DNA of 64,000 nt, from positions 18,424 to 82,423 of the forward strand of contig NZ_JACJQB010000013.1 in assembly GCF_014696385.1 (NCBI RefSeq), in the 5' to 3' direction. The stretch is from Pseudanabaena mucicola FACHB-723 (GTDB lineage Bacteria > Cyanobacteriota > Cyanobacteriia > Pseudanabaenales > Pseudanabaenaceae). The position numbers and the translations under genes were made by a program. Positions 19,824 through 27,998 of this stretch are shown here, piece after piece (within the stretch, counting starts at the first letter, position 1; each line of letters opens with the position of its first letter). The notes beneath the pieces were generated by a model that searched no databases, was not told where the DNA came from, and saw nothing but the letters and a program-made list of their open reading frames with translations.

Positions 19824-20312
19824 ATGAAGACTCCTTTAACTGAAGCCGTCGCTACAGCAGATTCTCAAGGTCGCTTTCTAAGTGTTCCTGAAATGCAAGC
19901 TGCATTTGGTCGTCTACGCACAGCCGCAGCTAGCCTTGATGCTGCTAAGGGTTTGAGCGCTAATGCTGCTAGCTTGGCTGAAGGTGCTGCAAATGCTGTT
20001 TATCAGAAGTATCCTTACACCACCCAACAACAAGGTAACAACTTCGCTTCCACCCCTCGTGGTAAGGCAAAGTGCTCTCGTGACATCGGTTACTACATCC
20101 GCATGATCACATACTGCTTGATCGCTGGTAGCACTGGTCCTATGGATGATTACCTTGTCAGTGGTTTGACCGAAATCAACCGTGCTTTCGATCTATCTCC
20201 TAGCTGGTATGTTGAAGCTTTGAAGTACATCAGAGCTAACCACGGTTTGGGTGGCGATGCAGCTTTAGAAGCTAACTCCTACATCGACTATGCAATCAAT
20301 GCGCTCAGCTAA
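19824..20312 (+). CDS. cpcA: Phycocyanin alpha subunit
   Basis: Partner of CpcB in the alpha-beta heterodimer of rods. I place the start at ATG 19824 ([18 protein letters not shown], the conserved N-terminus); an in-frame TTG six bases upstream is closer to TAGAGG at 19808-19813 but would add two residues not found in the family. 162 residues, with the single bilin-binding C84 in [15 protein letters not shown]. Attachment at C84 normally needs the CpcE/CpcF lyase, whose genes are not in this window. A structured 280 bp spacer follows before the linker genes. Confidence 0.97.
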   Translation: MKTPLTEAVATADSQGRFLSVPEMQAAFGRLRTAAASLDAAKGLSANAASLAEGAANAVYQKYPYTTQQQGNNFASTPRGKAKCSRDIGYYIRMITYCLIAGSTGPMDDYLVSGLTEINRAFDLSPSWYVEALKYIRANHGLGGDAALEANSYIDYAINALS

Positions 20313-20329
20313 GGTTTTCTTCTAGTTAC

Positions 20330-20428
20330 AGCAATTTGTAATAAAGCGAACCACCAGATTTCTATCGAAAGTTTGGCTTCGCCGTACCTTCAACAAAAAT
20401 CTGGGTTCTCACTTCAGCACAAATTGCT
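20330..20428. repeat. 99 bp inverted-repeat element between cpcA and cpcC
   Basis: Termini AGCAATTTGT (20330-20339) and ACAAATTGCT (20419-20428) are perfect inverse complements. Inside are GAACC-CCAGATTT and AAATCTGG-GTTC arms and an imperfect inner arm around GGCTTCGCC, giving a long cruciform. There is no ORF. Same length as the TATAGCT elements but different termini, so a second small mobile family, or a folded intercistronic RNA, is likely. Confidence 0.6.
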
Positions 20429-20460
20429 AAAGTTACTAGAGAATCAAGAAAACCCCGAAG

Positions 20461-20495
20461 ACGGTAAGTACACCCTGAGGGGAAGTGCTTACCGT
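20461..20495 (+). terminator. Intercistronic terminator/attenuator between cpcBA and cpcC
   Basis: ACGGTAAGTAC (20461-20471) pairs with GTGCTTACCGT (20485-20495) with one G-U pair, loop containing CCCTGAGGGG, followed by TTTTC. Partial termination here would give abundant cpcBA mRNA and less linker mRNA, the usual pattern in cpc operons. Confidence 0.65.
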
Positions 20496-20591
20496 TTTCT
20501 GCATTGGTTTAGTGTGGATTTTTAAGAGATGCCATACTAAATATTTTTAAATATTTTATAAAAAATCCCATTATTTTTAAGGAGCTTCGAT

Positions 20592-21407
20592 ATGACAAGT
20601 TCTGCGGCAGCAACCCGTTTAGGATTTGAGCCTTTTGTTAATGCTTCTCCTGTGGAATTGAAAACGAATTGGAGCGATGCTGATATACAGTCAGTGATCA
20701 CGGCTGCCTATCGCCAAGTGTTTGGTAATGATCACCTGATGCTGTCAGAACGTTTGACCACGGCTGAGTCAATGTTGGCTAGTGGTAATCTTTCGGTAAG
20801 AGACTTTGTTCGTGCTTTAGCGCAATCAGAATTGTACCGAACCAAATTTTTCTCTTCCACTCCTCAAGTTCGCTTTATTGAATTGAACTTCAAGCATCTT
20901 TTAGGTCGCGCACCTAATGATGAGGCGGAGATTACAGAACATGTCAATCGCTACATTGAGCATGGATATGAAGCTGAAATCAATTCCTATATTGATTCCT
21001 TAGAATATCAAGAGAACTTTGGTGACTCGACTGTACCTTACTATCGTGGATTCGCTACCCAGCGTGGTCAGAAAAATGTCGCGTTCAACCGTATGTTCCA
21101 GCTCTATCGTGGCTATGCTAATAGCGATCGCGCTCAGGGCAAAAACAAATCAACTTGGTTGACCGAAGATCTAGCTCGCAATACAGCTAATGCAATTCGC
21201 ACTCCTAGTTTTGGTCTAGCTCTAGCTGGTAACACTGCTGGAGATCGTGGTCTGTATCGCGTTACGGCTGTCCAAGCTAACCGTGGTCAGTCAACCCAAA
21301 TTCGTCGCAGTGTCAGAGAGTATTTGGTGACCTATGACCAGCTTTCTGCCACCATGCAAAGGCTGAACAAGAGCGGTAGTCGCATTACCCAGATTTCGCC
21401 CGCTTAA
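20592..21407 (+). CDS. cpcC: Phycobilisome rod linker polypeptide, phycocyanin-associated (first copy)
   Basis: Colourless linker that joins phycocyanin hexamers in the rod. 271 residues: N-terminal PBS linker domain about 20-160 ([50 protein letters not shown]) and C-terminal CpcD-like domain about 220-268 (DRGLYRVTAVQ, REYLVTYDQL). The C-terminal domain lets it cap one face while binding the next disc. It is about half identical by eye to the following linker, so the two arose by duplication. AAGGAGCT at 20579-20586 is its ribosome binding site. Confidence 0.94.
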   Translation: MTSSAAATRLGFEPFVNASPVELKTNWSDADIQSVITAAYRQVFGNDHLMLSERLTTAESMLASGNLSVRDFVRALAQSELYRTKFFSSTPQVRFIELNFKHLLGRAPNDEAEITEHVNRYIEHGYEAEINSYIDSLEYQENFGDSTVPYYRGFATQRGQKNVAFNRMFQLYRGYANSDRAQGKNKSTWLTEDLARNTANAIRTPSFGLALAGNTAGDRGLYRVTAVQANRGQSTQIRRSVREYLVTYDQLSATMQRLNKSGSRITQISPA

Positions 21408-21413
21408 ATCTTA

Positions 21414-21454
21414 TTAATCTAGCAAGTATCAAAAATTCTTACTTGCTAGATTAA
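21414..21454 (+). terminator. Hairpin terminator after the first cpcC
   Basis: Perfect 15 bp stem TTAATCTAGCAAGTA with its complement (21414-21428 / 21440-21454), then six T; 6 bp after the stop. Probably a partial terminator inside the operon. Confidence 0.8.
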
Positions 21455-21514
21455 TTTTTTATTTAAGTTCCTCGCACTGCAATTTATTTAAATATCTACG
21501 GAGAATAAAATAAC

Positions 21515-22378
21515 GTGATTACCAATGCCGCTTCCCGTTTGGGAACTTCCGCTTATAGTGATAGCAGCCCAGTGGAACTACGTCCTAACTGGACATCAGA
21601 ACAGGCTCAAGCTGTGATCAATGCTGTTTATCGCCATGTGTTGGGAAATGATTACATCATGGCATCAGAGAGACTAGTGCCTCTAGAGTCTTTGCTCACC
21701 AGTGGACAAATCACTGTCCGTGATTTTGTGCGTGGTGTTGCTAAATCTGAGCTTTACAAAAACAAGTTTCTTTATCCTAACTTCCACACCCGTGTCATTG
21801 AACTCAACTTCAAGCACTTCTTGGGTCGCGCTCCTTACAACGAAGCAGAAGTAATTGAGCACCTCGATCGCTATCAAAATGAAGGTTTTGATGCTGATGT
21901 TGATTCTTTCATTGACTCGGCTGAGTACGAAGATAGCTTCGGTGATTCAACAGTGCCTTACTATCGTGGTTTTGAAAATAAAGTTGGCGATCAAACCACT
22001 GGTTTTACGAGAATGTTTCGCCTCTATCGTGGCTATGCCAACAGCGATCGCGCTCAGATCGAAGGTAATAATTCTCGTCTAGCGGTTGAGCTGGCTCAAA
22101 ACAGTGCATCTACCATCGTGGGTGCTTCTGGTGGTAATGATGGTTGGGCATACCGTTCGACCCGTGGCACAATGCCTACCCGTGCTTTTGGTCGTTCTTC
22201 TACAGGTTCGACAGATCGTCTATACCGCATTGAAGTCGCGGCAGTGTCTCAACCTCGCTACCCTAACGTGCGTCGTAGCAATAGAGAATACATTGTCTCC
22301 TATGATCAATTGAATAGCACCTTGCAACGCATCAACAAAATGGGCGGCAAAGTCGCTAGCGTGACTGTTGCTCAGTAG
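21515..22378 (+). CDS. cpcC: Phycobilisome rod linker polypeptide, phycocyanin-associated (second copy)
   Basis: 287 residues starting with GTG at 21515 ([16 protein letters not shown], close to the MAITxAASRLGT start of CpcC proteins); ACGGAG at 21498-21503 is the ribosome binding site. PBS linker domain about 20-160 ([37 protein letters not shown]) and CpcD-like domain about 235-285 ([29 protein letters not shown]). It sets a different rod position from its neighbour, probably proximal versus distal, but sequence alone does not say which. A linker insert around residues 190-225 is longer than in the first copy. Confidence 0.94.
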   Translation: MITNAASRLGTSAYSDSSPVELRPNWTSEQAQAVINAVYRHVLGNDYIMASERLVPLESLLTSGQITVRDFVRGVAKSELYKNKFLYPNFHTRVIELNFKHFLGRAPYNEAEVIEHLDRYQNEGFDADVDSFIDSAEYEDSFGDSTVPYYRGFENKVGDQTTGFTRMFRLYRGYANSDRAQIEGNNSRLAVELAQNSASTIVGASGGNDGWAYRSTRGTMPTRAFGRSSTGSTDRLYRIEVAAVSQPRYPNVRRSNREYIVSYDQLNSTLQRINKMGGKVASVTVAQ

Positions 22379-22397
22379 TTGAGCTTCGCAGTTTGCC

Positions 22398-22422
22398 AAA
22401 GTACACCCTTTGGGTGTACTTT
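22398..22422 (+). terminator. Hairpin between second cpcC and cpcD
   Basis: AAAGTACACCC (22398-22408), loop TTT, GGGTGTACTTT (22412-22422), then TTG. It lies 20 bp after the cpcC stop and 35 bp before cpcD, a third attenuating hairpin in the operon. Confidence 0.75.
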
Positions 22423-22456
22423 TTGTTTAATTTCTAATTTATTGCAAAATATATCT

Positions 22457-22690
22457 ATGATTCTCTCTAATTCCTCTGCTGATACCCGCTATTTTGTCTA
22501 TGAGGTATCTGGTTTACATCTAAAGAACCAACCTGCTAAGAATGACACCTATATTCTGAACGACAATGGTAATGCCCTAATTCAAGTTCCTTACAATCGG
22601 ATGAATGAGCAGATGCAAACAATTCTTCGTCGTGGTGGCAAGATTGTAAATATTCGTCCTCTTAACGAAAATCTATCTGCTGAAGGTTAA
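22457..22690 (+). CDS. cpcD: Phycobilisome rod-capping linker (small linker)
   Basis: 77 residues from ATG 22457 (MILSNSSADTRYFVYEV). It is a single CpcD domain (YFVYEVSGLHLKN, PYNRMNEQMQTILRRGGKIVNI) and caps the outer end of phycocyanin rods, limiting rod length. An in-frame upstream extension to 22379 would run through the hairpin and is unlikely to be translated. It is the last gene of the operon: cpcE, cpcF and cpcG are not downstream; dusA is. Confidence 0.93.
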   Translation: MILSNSSADTRYFVYEVSGLHLKNQPAKNDTYILNDNGNALIQVPYNRMNEQMQTILRRGGKIVNIRPLNENLSAEG

Positions 22691-22717
22691 TTTTTAACCT
22701 ATAAAGATTCAACAAGT

Positions 22718-22750
22718 AAAAAAGAGAGTTGCGTTGCAACTTTCTTTTTT
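22718..22750 (+). terminator. Terminator of the cpc operon
   Basis: AAAAAAGAGAGTTGC (22718-22732), loop GTT, GCAACTTTCTTTTTT (22736-22750), one G-U pair. Its arm shares AGAGAGTTGC with hairpins at 2631, 23871 and 42334. Confidence 0.85.
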
Positions 22751-22832
22751 TGTTTTATGGATCGCAATATTTTGTAAAAAGCATTCATCAGCCTTCACAA
22801 TGGAAATAATTGATCTCAATGCTTAGCTCTTT

Positions 22833-23855
22833 ATGACTTTCTTATCGCCGCTAACTTCTGAAGCAGTTTGCGATCGCAAAATCTATCCCATTAGTATTGC
22901 GCCCATGATGGATCGCACCGATCGCCACTATCGCTACTTCATGCGGCAGATTACGCGGCGGACTTTGCTCTATACCGAAATGGTGACTAGTGCGGCGATT
23001 AAGCATGGTGATAAGGACTATTTATTGGGATTTTCCCCCGATGAAAATCCGATTGCACTGCAAGTTGGGGGTGATAATCCTCAAGACTTGGCAGAATGTG
23101 CGCGGATTGCAGAGTCGATGGGCTATGACGAAATTAATCTCAACGTGGGCTGTCCCAGCGATCGGGTGCAGAGTGGCCACTTTGGGGCATGTTTGATGAA
23201 AACTCCTGAACGAGTTGCCGAATGTGTGGCGGCAATGATGGCGGCGACGAAAATTCCTGTATCGGTCAAGCATCGCATTGGAGTTGATGAGCTTGATCGT
23301 TATGAAGATATGCAAAATTTTGTGCAAATTTTGGCGGAGGTGGGGTGTCAGCGTTTTTCTGTACATGCGCGTAAGGCTTGGCTACAGGGGCTAAGCCCGA
23401 AGGACAATCGCGAAGTTCCACCCCTACGCTACGGTGATGTGCATCGCTTAAAGCAAGAATTTCCTGATTTATTGATCGAAATCAATGGCGGCTTTACTAA
23501 TCTAGAGCAGGTGCATCAACAGTTGCAGTATGTCGATGCGGTGATGATTGGTCGTGCTGCCTATGACAACCCCTATCTATTTGCCACTTGCGATCTCGAA
23601 TTTTTTGGTGACGAGACAGCGATTCGTAGTCGAATTGAGGTGGCGGAGGCGATGATTCCCTATATTGATACATGGACAGCGCAGGGATTGCGTTTACATA
23701 AAATCACGCGCCACATGTTGCAATTGTTCCATGGTCAGGCGGGTAGCCGTATCTGGAAGCGAATCATTACTGATAAATCCTGCATTGTGGGTGCGGGTTC
23801 AGAAGTAATTAGCGAAGCAATTGCCGCAGTTGTCTCCAGCAGCCAAGCAAGTTAA
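22833..23855 (+). CDS. dusA: tRNA-dihydrouridine synthase, DusA type
   Basis: FMN-dependent enzyme reducing uridines in the tRNA D-loop (U20/U20a for DusA). 340 residues. TIM-barrel start ISIAPMMDRTDRHYR, TEMVTSAA, catalytic Cys in NLNVGCPSDRVQSGHFG with GACLM following, VKHRIGVD, the ARKAWLQGLSPKDNR loop typical of DusA, and phosphate-binding INGGFT and MIGRAAYDNP. Its last codons and stop run directly into an AGAGAGTTGC hairpin shared with convergent holB. Confidence 0.95.
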   Translation: MTFLSPLTSEAVCDRKIYPISIAPMMDRTDRHYRYFMRQITRRTLLYTEMVTSAAIKHGDKDYLLGFSPDENPIALQVGGDNPQDLAECARIAESMGYDEINLNVGCPSDRVQSGHFGACLMKTPERVAECVAAMMAATKIPVSVKHRIGVDELDRYEDMQNFVQILAEVGCQRFSVHARKAWLQGLSPKDNREVPPLRYGDVHRLKQEFPDLLIEINGGFTNLEQVHQQLQYVDAVMIGRAAYDNPYLFATCDLEFFGDETAIRSRIEVAEAMIPYIDTWTAQGLRLHKITRHMLQLFHGQAGSRIWKRIITDKSCIVGAGSEVISEAIAAVVSSSQAS

Positions 23856-23864
23856 GACCCAAAA

Positions 23865-23899
23865 CCCAAAAGAGAGTTGCGTTGCAACTCTCTTTTGGG
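23865..23899. terminator. Bidirectional terminator between dusA and holB
   Basis: Perfect 16 bp stem (23865-23880 with 23884-23899), loop GTT. The left flank GTTAAGACCC AAAACCC resembles the left flank of the 25923 element, and the dusA stop TAA lies within it, so this may be a fragment of the same family. Confidence 0.85.
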
Positions 23900-23901
23900 T
23901 C

Positions 23902-24837
23902 TTAAAGCTTTCCTGCGATATGCAGTAAAGTTACTTCCCAAACTAGCCTTGGTTGGACATAGCGACCAATCAATTCCCTAGCTTTGTCGAGATGTTGCAA
24001 CACTGACTTAGATTTTTGCTGCTCCCAAAAATAATTTTGCAAATAATCAATTAACCACAATTGTAGATCTACCTCTAAATCCTTGGTGATTTGCTTGGCG
24101 ATGGTCATTGCACTGCGAGCATCCTGCGGAATCTGTCTCACCGAATTTAACAAATCATTGGGGATACTTTTAAAACGCTCAAAGGAATCGATCGCATTTC
24201 CTGCCGAGCCTTGGGCGAGAGCAATTACTTCAGGCGGAATATCAGCATGTCCTTCACGGGCAAGTACCTCTTGCATTTGTGCTTGATTGAGCCTTGTGAA
24301 AGGGATGCGCTGACATCGGGAAACAAGGGTGGGTAAGATCGACCCAGCATCAGGCACAATCAGAATAATCGTGGCGTAGAGAGGTTCTTCGAGGGTTTTG
24401 AGAAGGCTATTGGCGGCAGACTCCGCCATGGACTGAGCCTCTTCGATAATTACCACCGAGCGACGACATTCGAGCGGGGCGCGGCTCACAAATTCACTGA
24501 TTTCACGGACTTGCTCAATTCTGATCTGTGGCAAGGCGCGGCGCTTTAGTCCTGATGCCTCAGCCTCTTTTGCTGTGAGCATTTTGCCCCTATCTAAATA
24601 GGTTGGCTCGACCCATAGCAAATCGGGATGATTGCGATCGCGCAAGCGATTTACGGATTTGTGATCGCCTAGTAAAATCTCGGCAAAGGCTAAAGCAGTT
24701 TTGCTGCGACCGACACCACTCGTCCCTGCAAACAGGTAAGCAGGGGCAATACGATCGCGTTGCATGGCTGCCTTGAGTAAGGTGATTGCTTGAGTTTGTC
24801 CGACCACGGCATCAAAAGCCGTTAAAGTATTACCCAC
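23902..24837 (-). CDS. holB: DNA polymerase III delta' subunit
   Basis: Clamp-loader subunit. 311 residues. AAA+ fold with FDAVVGQTQAITLLKAA, P-loop-like LFAGTSGVGRSKTALAF, EEAQSMAESAANSLLKTLEEP and the sensor/SRC-like LVSRCQRIPF. The Lys-Thr of Walker A is SK here, consistent with the delta' family, which often lacks ATPase activity. The start is GTG at 24837; its G is the last base of the upstream TAG stop (TAGTG), so translation is probably coupled to the gene above. Confidence 0.9.
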   Translation of the reverse strand: MGNTLTAFDAVVGQTQAITLLKAAMQRDRIAPAYLFAGTSGVGRSKTALAFAEILLGDHKSVNRLRDRNHPDLLWVEPTYLDRGKMLTAKEAEASGLKRRALPQIRIEQVREISEFVSRAPLECRRSVVIIEEAQSMAESAANSLLKTLEEPLYATIILIVPDAGSILPTLVSRCQRIPFTRLNQAQMQEVLAREGHADIPPEVIALAQGSAGNAIDSFERFKSIPNDLLNSVRQIPQDARSAMTIAKQITKDLEVDLQLWLIDYLQNYFWEQQKSKSVLQHLDKARELIGRYVQPRLVWEVTLLHIAGKL

Positions 24838-25517
24838 TAATCATTCCAACTTTGTTGTTGCGATCGCCAAGACTCGCTAGAGCGCAAACTTCTACGGTTG
24901 GGACGATCGGAATCCTGTTCCACAATTCGCCGCCGTAGCCACCAACGAATTGCTTCATCGACTGCCGCCGCAGGATCGCTAGAAATTTCCGCTAATTCCG
25001 CAAATAGTTCAGGGGAAATTTCGACATAGGGCTTCCGATTTGCTTCGATTGGAGTCTCTTGAGAAATTTCTTCCACGATTAGGGGTGTGTCAATTATTTC
25101 TTCTAGGATAGTTATAGTTGACTGATCCTGTGGAAATTGATCTGTAAATTGCTCGGTTTCATTATTGCGGATGGTTGGCATATAAGCACTCTCTGCGTCA
25201 TGAAATAGATTAATTCTCAGGGCAGTAAAGGTGACGGCAAGATTGATGGCAGCTAAGACTAATAGGTTAACTGCCTGTCCCAATAGTAAAAGTATGGCTG
25301 CCGTCAGACTGATGAGGACACCTGTCGCCAAAAAATTATAGCCAACAGTTTTTCTCGATACTACTGGTTTGCTTGTTTTTACGGGCGGTTCAGGGCGAAC
25401 TCTAGAACCGCGTTGCCTTGTCCCAAAGATAAAAACTAGGGCAATGGTGATATAGACCAGACCCAGTGCTAAGAAAAAGCCATTGAGTAGCCAAAAGTCT
25501 TGCATGAATTTATTCAA
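24837..25517 (-). CDS. Membrane protein with C-terminal helical module shared with its neighbour
   Basis: 226 residues, function not recognised. Residues about 8-30, 58-78 and 80-100 are three hydrophobic helices; after an acidic linker, residues about 168-200 read ISPELFAELAEISSDPAAAV then DEAIRWWLRRRI, and the protein ends in WND. The small gene just upstream (25544-25798) has the same pattern, LLAELGEVTNDPEQAIDTAI then RQWLQRR, and also ends in WND. This looks like duplication of a ~45-residue module, one copy membrane-anchored and one soluble. It overlaps holB by one base, so the three genes form an operon. Confidence 0.6.
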   Translation of the reverse strand: MNKFMQDFWLLNGFFLALGLVYITIALVFIFGTRQRGSRVRPEPPVKTSKPVVSRKTVGYNFLATGVLISLTAAILLLLGQAVNLLVLAAINLAVTFTALRINLFHDAESAYMPTIRNNETEQFTDQFPQDQSTITILEEIIDTPLIVEEISQETPIEANRKPYVEISPELFAELAEISSDPAAAVDEAIRWWLRRRIVEQDSDRPNRRSLRSSESWRSQQQSWND

Positions 25518-25543
25518 GCTTGCTTAAATTTGCTGGTCATTTA

Positions 25544-25798
25544 TTAGTCATTCCATTCGCCGCGTGGTGGTACGACAGGATTCATGGTGAGGGGACGAGA
25601 GCGATCGGCTTCTTTGATTGCCCGACGTTGTAACCACTGACGGATAGCTGTATCAATTGCTTGTTCTGGATCATTCGTTACTTCGCCAAGTTCGGCTAGC
25701 AAAGCAGGGTCAATGTCTATACTCTTTAGTACCTCATTAAATACTGCTTCGTTAGCCGATTGGTTTATTTGCGGTTCGTTGGCGTTATCTTCTGGCAT
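25544..25798 (-). CDS. Small conserved-type protein carrying the shared C-terminal module
   Basis: 84 residues, not recognised. The first 28 residues are polar and probably disordered; residues about 30-58 form the module shared with the next gene, and the tail ends GEWND. No membrane segment. The stop is 26 bp upstream of the membrane-protein gene, so both are probably translated from one mRNA with holB. A repeated AxxxWLxRR helix could serve in self-association or binding to a common partner (inference). Confidence 0.6.
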   Translation of the reverse strand: MPEDNANEPQINQSANEAVFNEVLKSIDIDPALLAELGEVTNDPEQAIDTAIRQWLQRRAIKEADRSRPLTMNPVVPPRGEWND

Positions 25799-26148
25799 GG
25801 GTACTATTTTAAGAATTATTTAACTTGAATTAATCTAGGGCTATGCCGATTTTACCCAGATTTGTTACCCTCTGAATGTACATTGCGATCGCAATCTAAA
25901 TTTTATAGTGATCAGATATAGATATAGCTAAGTAAGTTAAGACATAAACTCAAAAGGGAGTTGCGGCGCTTCGCGCCGCAACTCCCTTGTAGGTTGTAAG
26001 GTAACTGGCTGCAGCTATAAAAGGGGCTTAAGTGTTGCTAGTCCACGTTGCCACTCCATGCTCAAGCCACAATTTCAACCAAAAATTGAGGATTTGATGA
26101 CCAAAAATTCTGTATTCTGGATTAACATCACAGACTTTATTTGTATCC
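25799..26148. other. 350 bp intergenic region between divergent operon and hisS
   Basis: Contains a HIP1 copy in TGCGATCGCAA near 25884 and the 97 bp inverted-repeat element at 25923-26019. The remaining ~130 bp before hisS should hold its promoter. No ORF of interest. Confidence 0.5.
25923..26019. repeat. 97 bp TATAGCT...AGCTATA inverted-repeat element (MITE-like), copy 6
   Basis: TATAGCT (25923-25929) and AGCTATA (26013-26019) flank a perfect 16 bp stem (25954-25969 with 25973-25988, loop TTC) whose arm AGGGAGTTGCGGCGC is a variant of the common AGAGAGTTGC arm. The right flank read inward, AGCTGCAGCCAGTTACCTTA, matches the left flank of the copy at 42294 and the right end of 2671-2690. Confidence 0.78.
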
Positions 26149-27414
26149 ATGTCTTCACTTCAGGTCACACGCGGCACTCGCGACATCCTTGCTCCCGAAA
26201 TTTATTATTGGCAGCAGTTAGAGGCAACTGCGCGGCAAATCCTTAGCCAAGCCGCCTATACCGAGATTCGCACGCCCATTTTTGAGGCAACGGAGCTGTT
26301 TGCGCGGGGCATCGGTGAAGCTACAGATATTGTCGGTAAAGAAATGTACACCTTTAGCGATCGCGGCGATCGCTCTTTGACTTTGCGTCCTGAAGGCACG
26401 GCAGGAGTAGCCCGATCCTATATCGAAAATAAGTTATTTGCTCAAGGTGGTGTGCAGCGTCTCTGGTACATGGGTGCAATGTTTCGCTATGAACGCCCCC
26501 AAGCAGGTCGCCAGCGTCAATTTCACCAGTTAGGTGTAGAAGTATTAGGTAGCGCTGATCCGCGTGCGGATGCGGAAGCGATCGCCATCGCTAGTGATTT
26601 TTTGCAAGCTGTGGGTTTAACGGATCTTGTGGTTGACCTAAATTCCGTGGGCAGTGCAGAAGATCGGGTTGCCTATCGTCAAGCATTGGTGGATTATTTC
26701 ACGCCTTTTGTGGAAGAAATTGATGCTGATTCTCGCGATCGCCTGACGCGCAACCCTTTACGAATTCTCGATAGCAAAGACAAACGCACTCAAGAAATTT
26801 CTCAAGATGCGCCGAGCATTCTCGATTATTTAAGCCCTGAATCGCAACAGCATTTTGAGCAAGTCCAAAGTCTATTAACAGACTTGAATATTGCCTATCG
26901 CATCAATCCGCGTCTAGTCCGTGGCTTAGACTACTACACCCGTACTGCCTTTGAGATTCAGTCTAATCAATTGGGCGCACAGTCGGCAGTCTGTGGTGGT
27001 GGACGTTACGATCGCTTAATTGCGGAACTCGGCGGCGCGGATGTGCCTGCGGTAGGTTGGGCGATTGGTTTAGAGCGACTGGTGATCCTGATGCAACAGG
27101 TGGCGGAACAAAAGCGATCGCAAGTTGATTTTTACATTGTCTCACGCGGTGAAAAAGCCGAATCTAAGTCGCTATCAATTGCTCAGGTTTTCCGCAAAGC
27201 AGGATTTATGGTAGAACTCGATCTCAGTGGTGCGAAGTTTGATAAACAATTCAAACGCGCCAGTAATGCCAATGCGAGAGCTGCAATTGTGATCGGTGAT
27301 AGCGAAATTGAAGCAGGGCAAGTCCAAATCAAGTGGCTAGAATCTGGTGATCAAGAAGCAATTGCGATCGCAAATCTCAGTGACAGTTTTGAGGTGTTGA
27401 GACAAAAGTTGTAG
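26149..27414 (+). CDS. hisS: Histidyl-tRNA synthetase
   Basis: Class II synthetase. 421 residues. Motif 1 region IRTPIFEATELF, motif 2 FRYERPQAGRQRQFHQLGVE, the His-binding LVRGLDYYTRTAFE and AVCGGGRYDRL, motif 3 GWAIGLERL, and a C-terminal anticodon-binding domain from about residue 325. Starts at ATG 26149 (MSSLQVTRGTRDI, where GTRD is the usual start of the catalytic fold). The DUF29 gene follows closely on the same strand. Confidence 0.96.
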   Translation: MSSLQVTRGTRDILAPEIYYWQQLEATARQILSQAAYTEIRTPIFEATELFARGIGEATDIVGKEMYTFSDRGDRSLTLRPEGTAGVARSYIENKLFAQGGVQRLWYMGAMFRYERPQAGRQRQFHQLGVEVLGSADPRADAEAIAIASDFLQAVGLTDLVVDLNSVGSAEDRVAYRQALVDYFTPFVEEIDADSRDRLTRNPLRILDSKDKRTQEISQDAPSILDYLSPESQQHFEQVQSLLTDLNIAYRINPRLVRGLDYYTRTAFEIQSNQLGAQSAVCGGGRYDRLIAELGGADVPAVGWAIGLERLVILMQQVAEQKRSQVDFYIVSRGEKAESKSLSIAQVFRKAGFMVELDLSGAKFDKQFKRASNANARAAIVIGDSEIEAGQVQIKWLESGDQEAIAIANLSDSFEVLRQKL

Positions 27415-27489
27415 TTAGAGATGAACGGCTATGCAAACCGTTCATCAATTAGCCTTTGCTATACTTGCGGTAAGATTTGCCTAAAGATT

Positions 27490-27969
27490 ATGACTGTTGC
27501 TTTACCTAATCCATTTCAGGCTGCTACTCATGGCACATTGTATGAGCAGGATTATGCTCTGTGGTTAGAGCAAGCAGTCGATTTATTGCGATCGCAGAAT
27601 TTTGCAGAAATAGATATTGAGAATTTAGTTGCAGAACTTGAGGGCATGGGTGGCAGTCAAAAACAAGCGATCGAGAGTAATTTAGAAGTTTTGCTGATGC
27701 ATCTTCTCAAATATAAATATCAACCTGATAAGCGTTCTAATAGTTGGCGCTATACGATCATTGAACATCGCCTCAGATTGCACAAAGCCTTTAAACATAG
27801 TCCTAGCTTGAAGCGGTATTTTTTGCAGGAGTTTGCTGATGGCTATCTAAATGCAAGGAAGTTAGCCAGTGCGGAAACAGGATTAGCGATCGCTACTTTT
27901 CCAATGGAGTCTCCTTTTACTTCTGAGCAAACTTTAGATGAGGATTTTTTTCCTGAAGTTTCGTTATAG
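27490..27969 (+). CDS. DUF29 family protein
   Basis: 159 residues from ATG 27490 (MTVALPNPFQAATHGTLYEQ); an in-frame ATG at 27421 would add 23 residues that do not fit the family. YEQDYALWLEQAVDLLRSQN and IENLVAELEGMGGSQKQAI, then LLMHLLKYKYQPDKRSNSW, are the conserved blocks of DUF29, common and often multi-copy in cyanobacteria and of unknown function. It is mostly helical, soluble, with no recognisable catalytic motif. Probably read with hisS. Confidence 0.85.
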   Translation: MTVALPNPFQAATHGTLYEQDYALWLEQAVDLLRSQNFAEIDIENLVAELEGMGGSQKQAIESNLEVLLMHLLKYKYQPDKRSNSWRYTIIEHRLRLHKAFKHSPSLKRYFLQEFADGYLNARKLASAETGLAIATFPMESPFTSEQTLDEDFFPEVSL

Positions 27970-27998
27970 AGATCTCTGTGTGGTAATGATCGCAATAT

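Noticed and set aside
22379..22456. N-terminal extension of cpcD
   Set aside because: It would be translated through the 22398-22422 hairpin and does not match the family N-terminus; ATG 22457 does.
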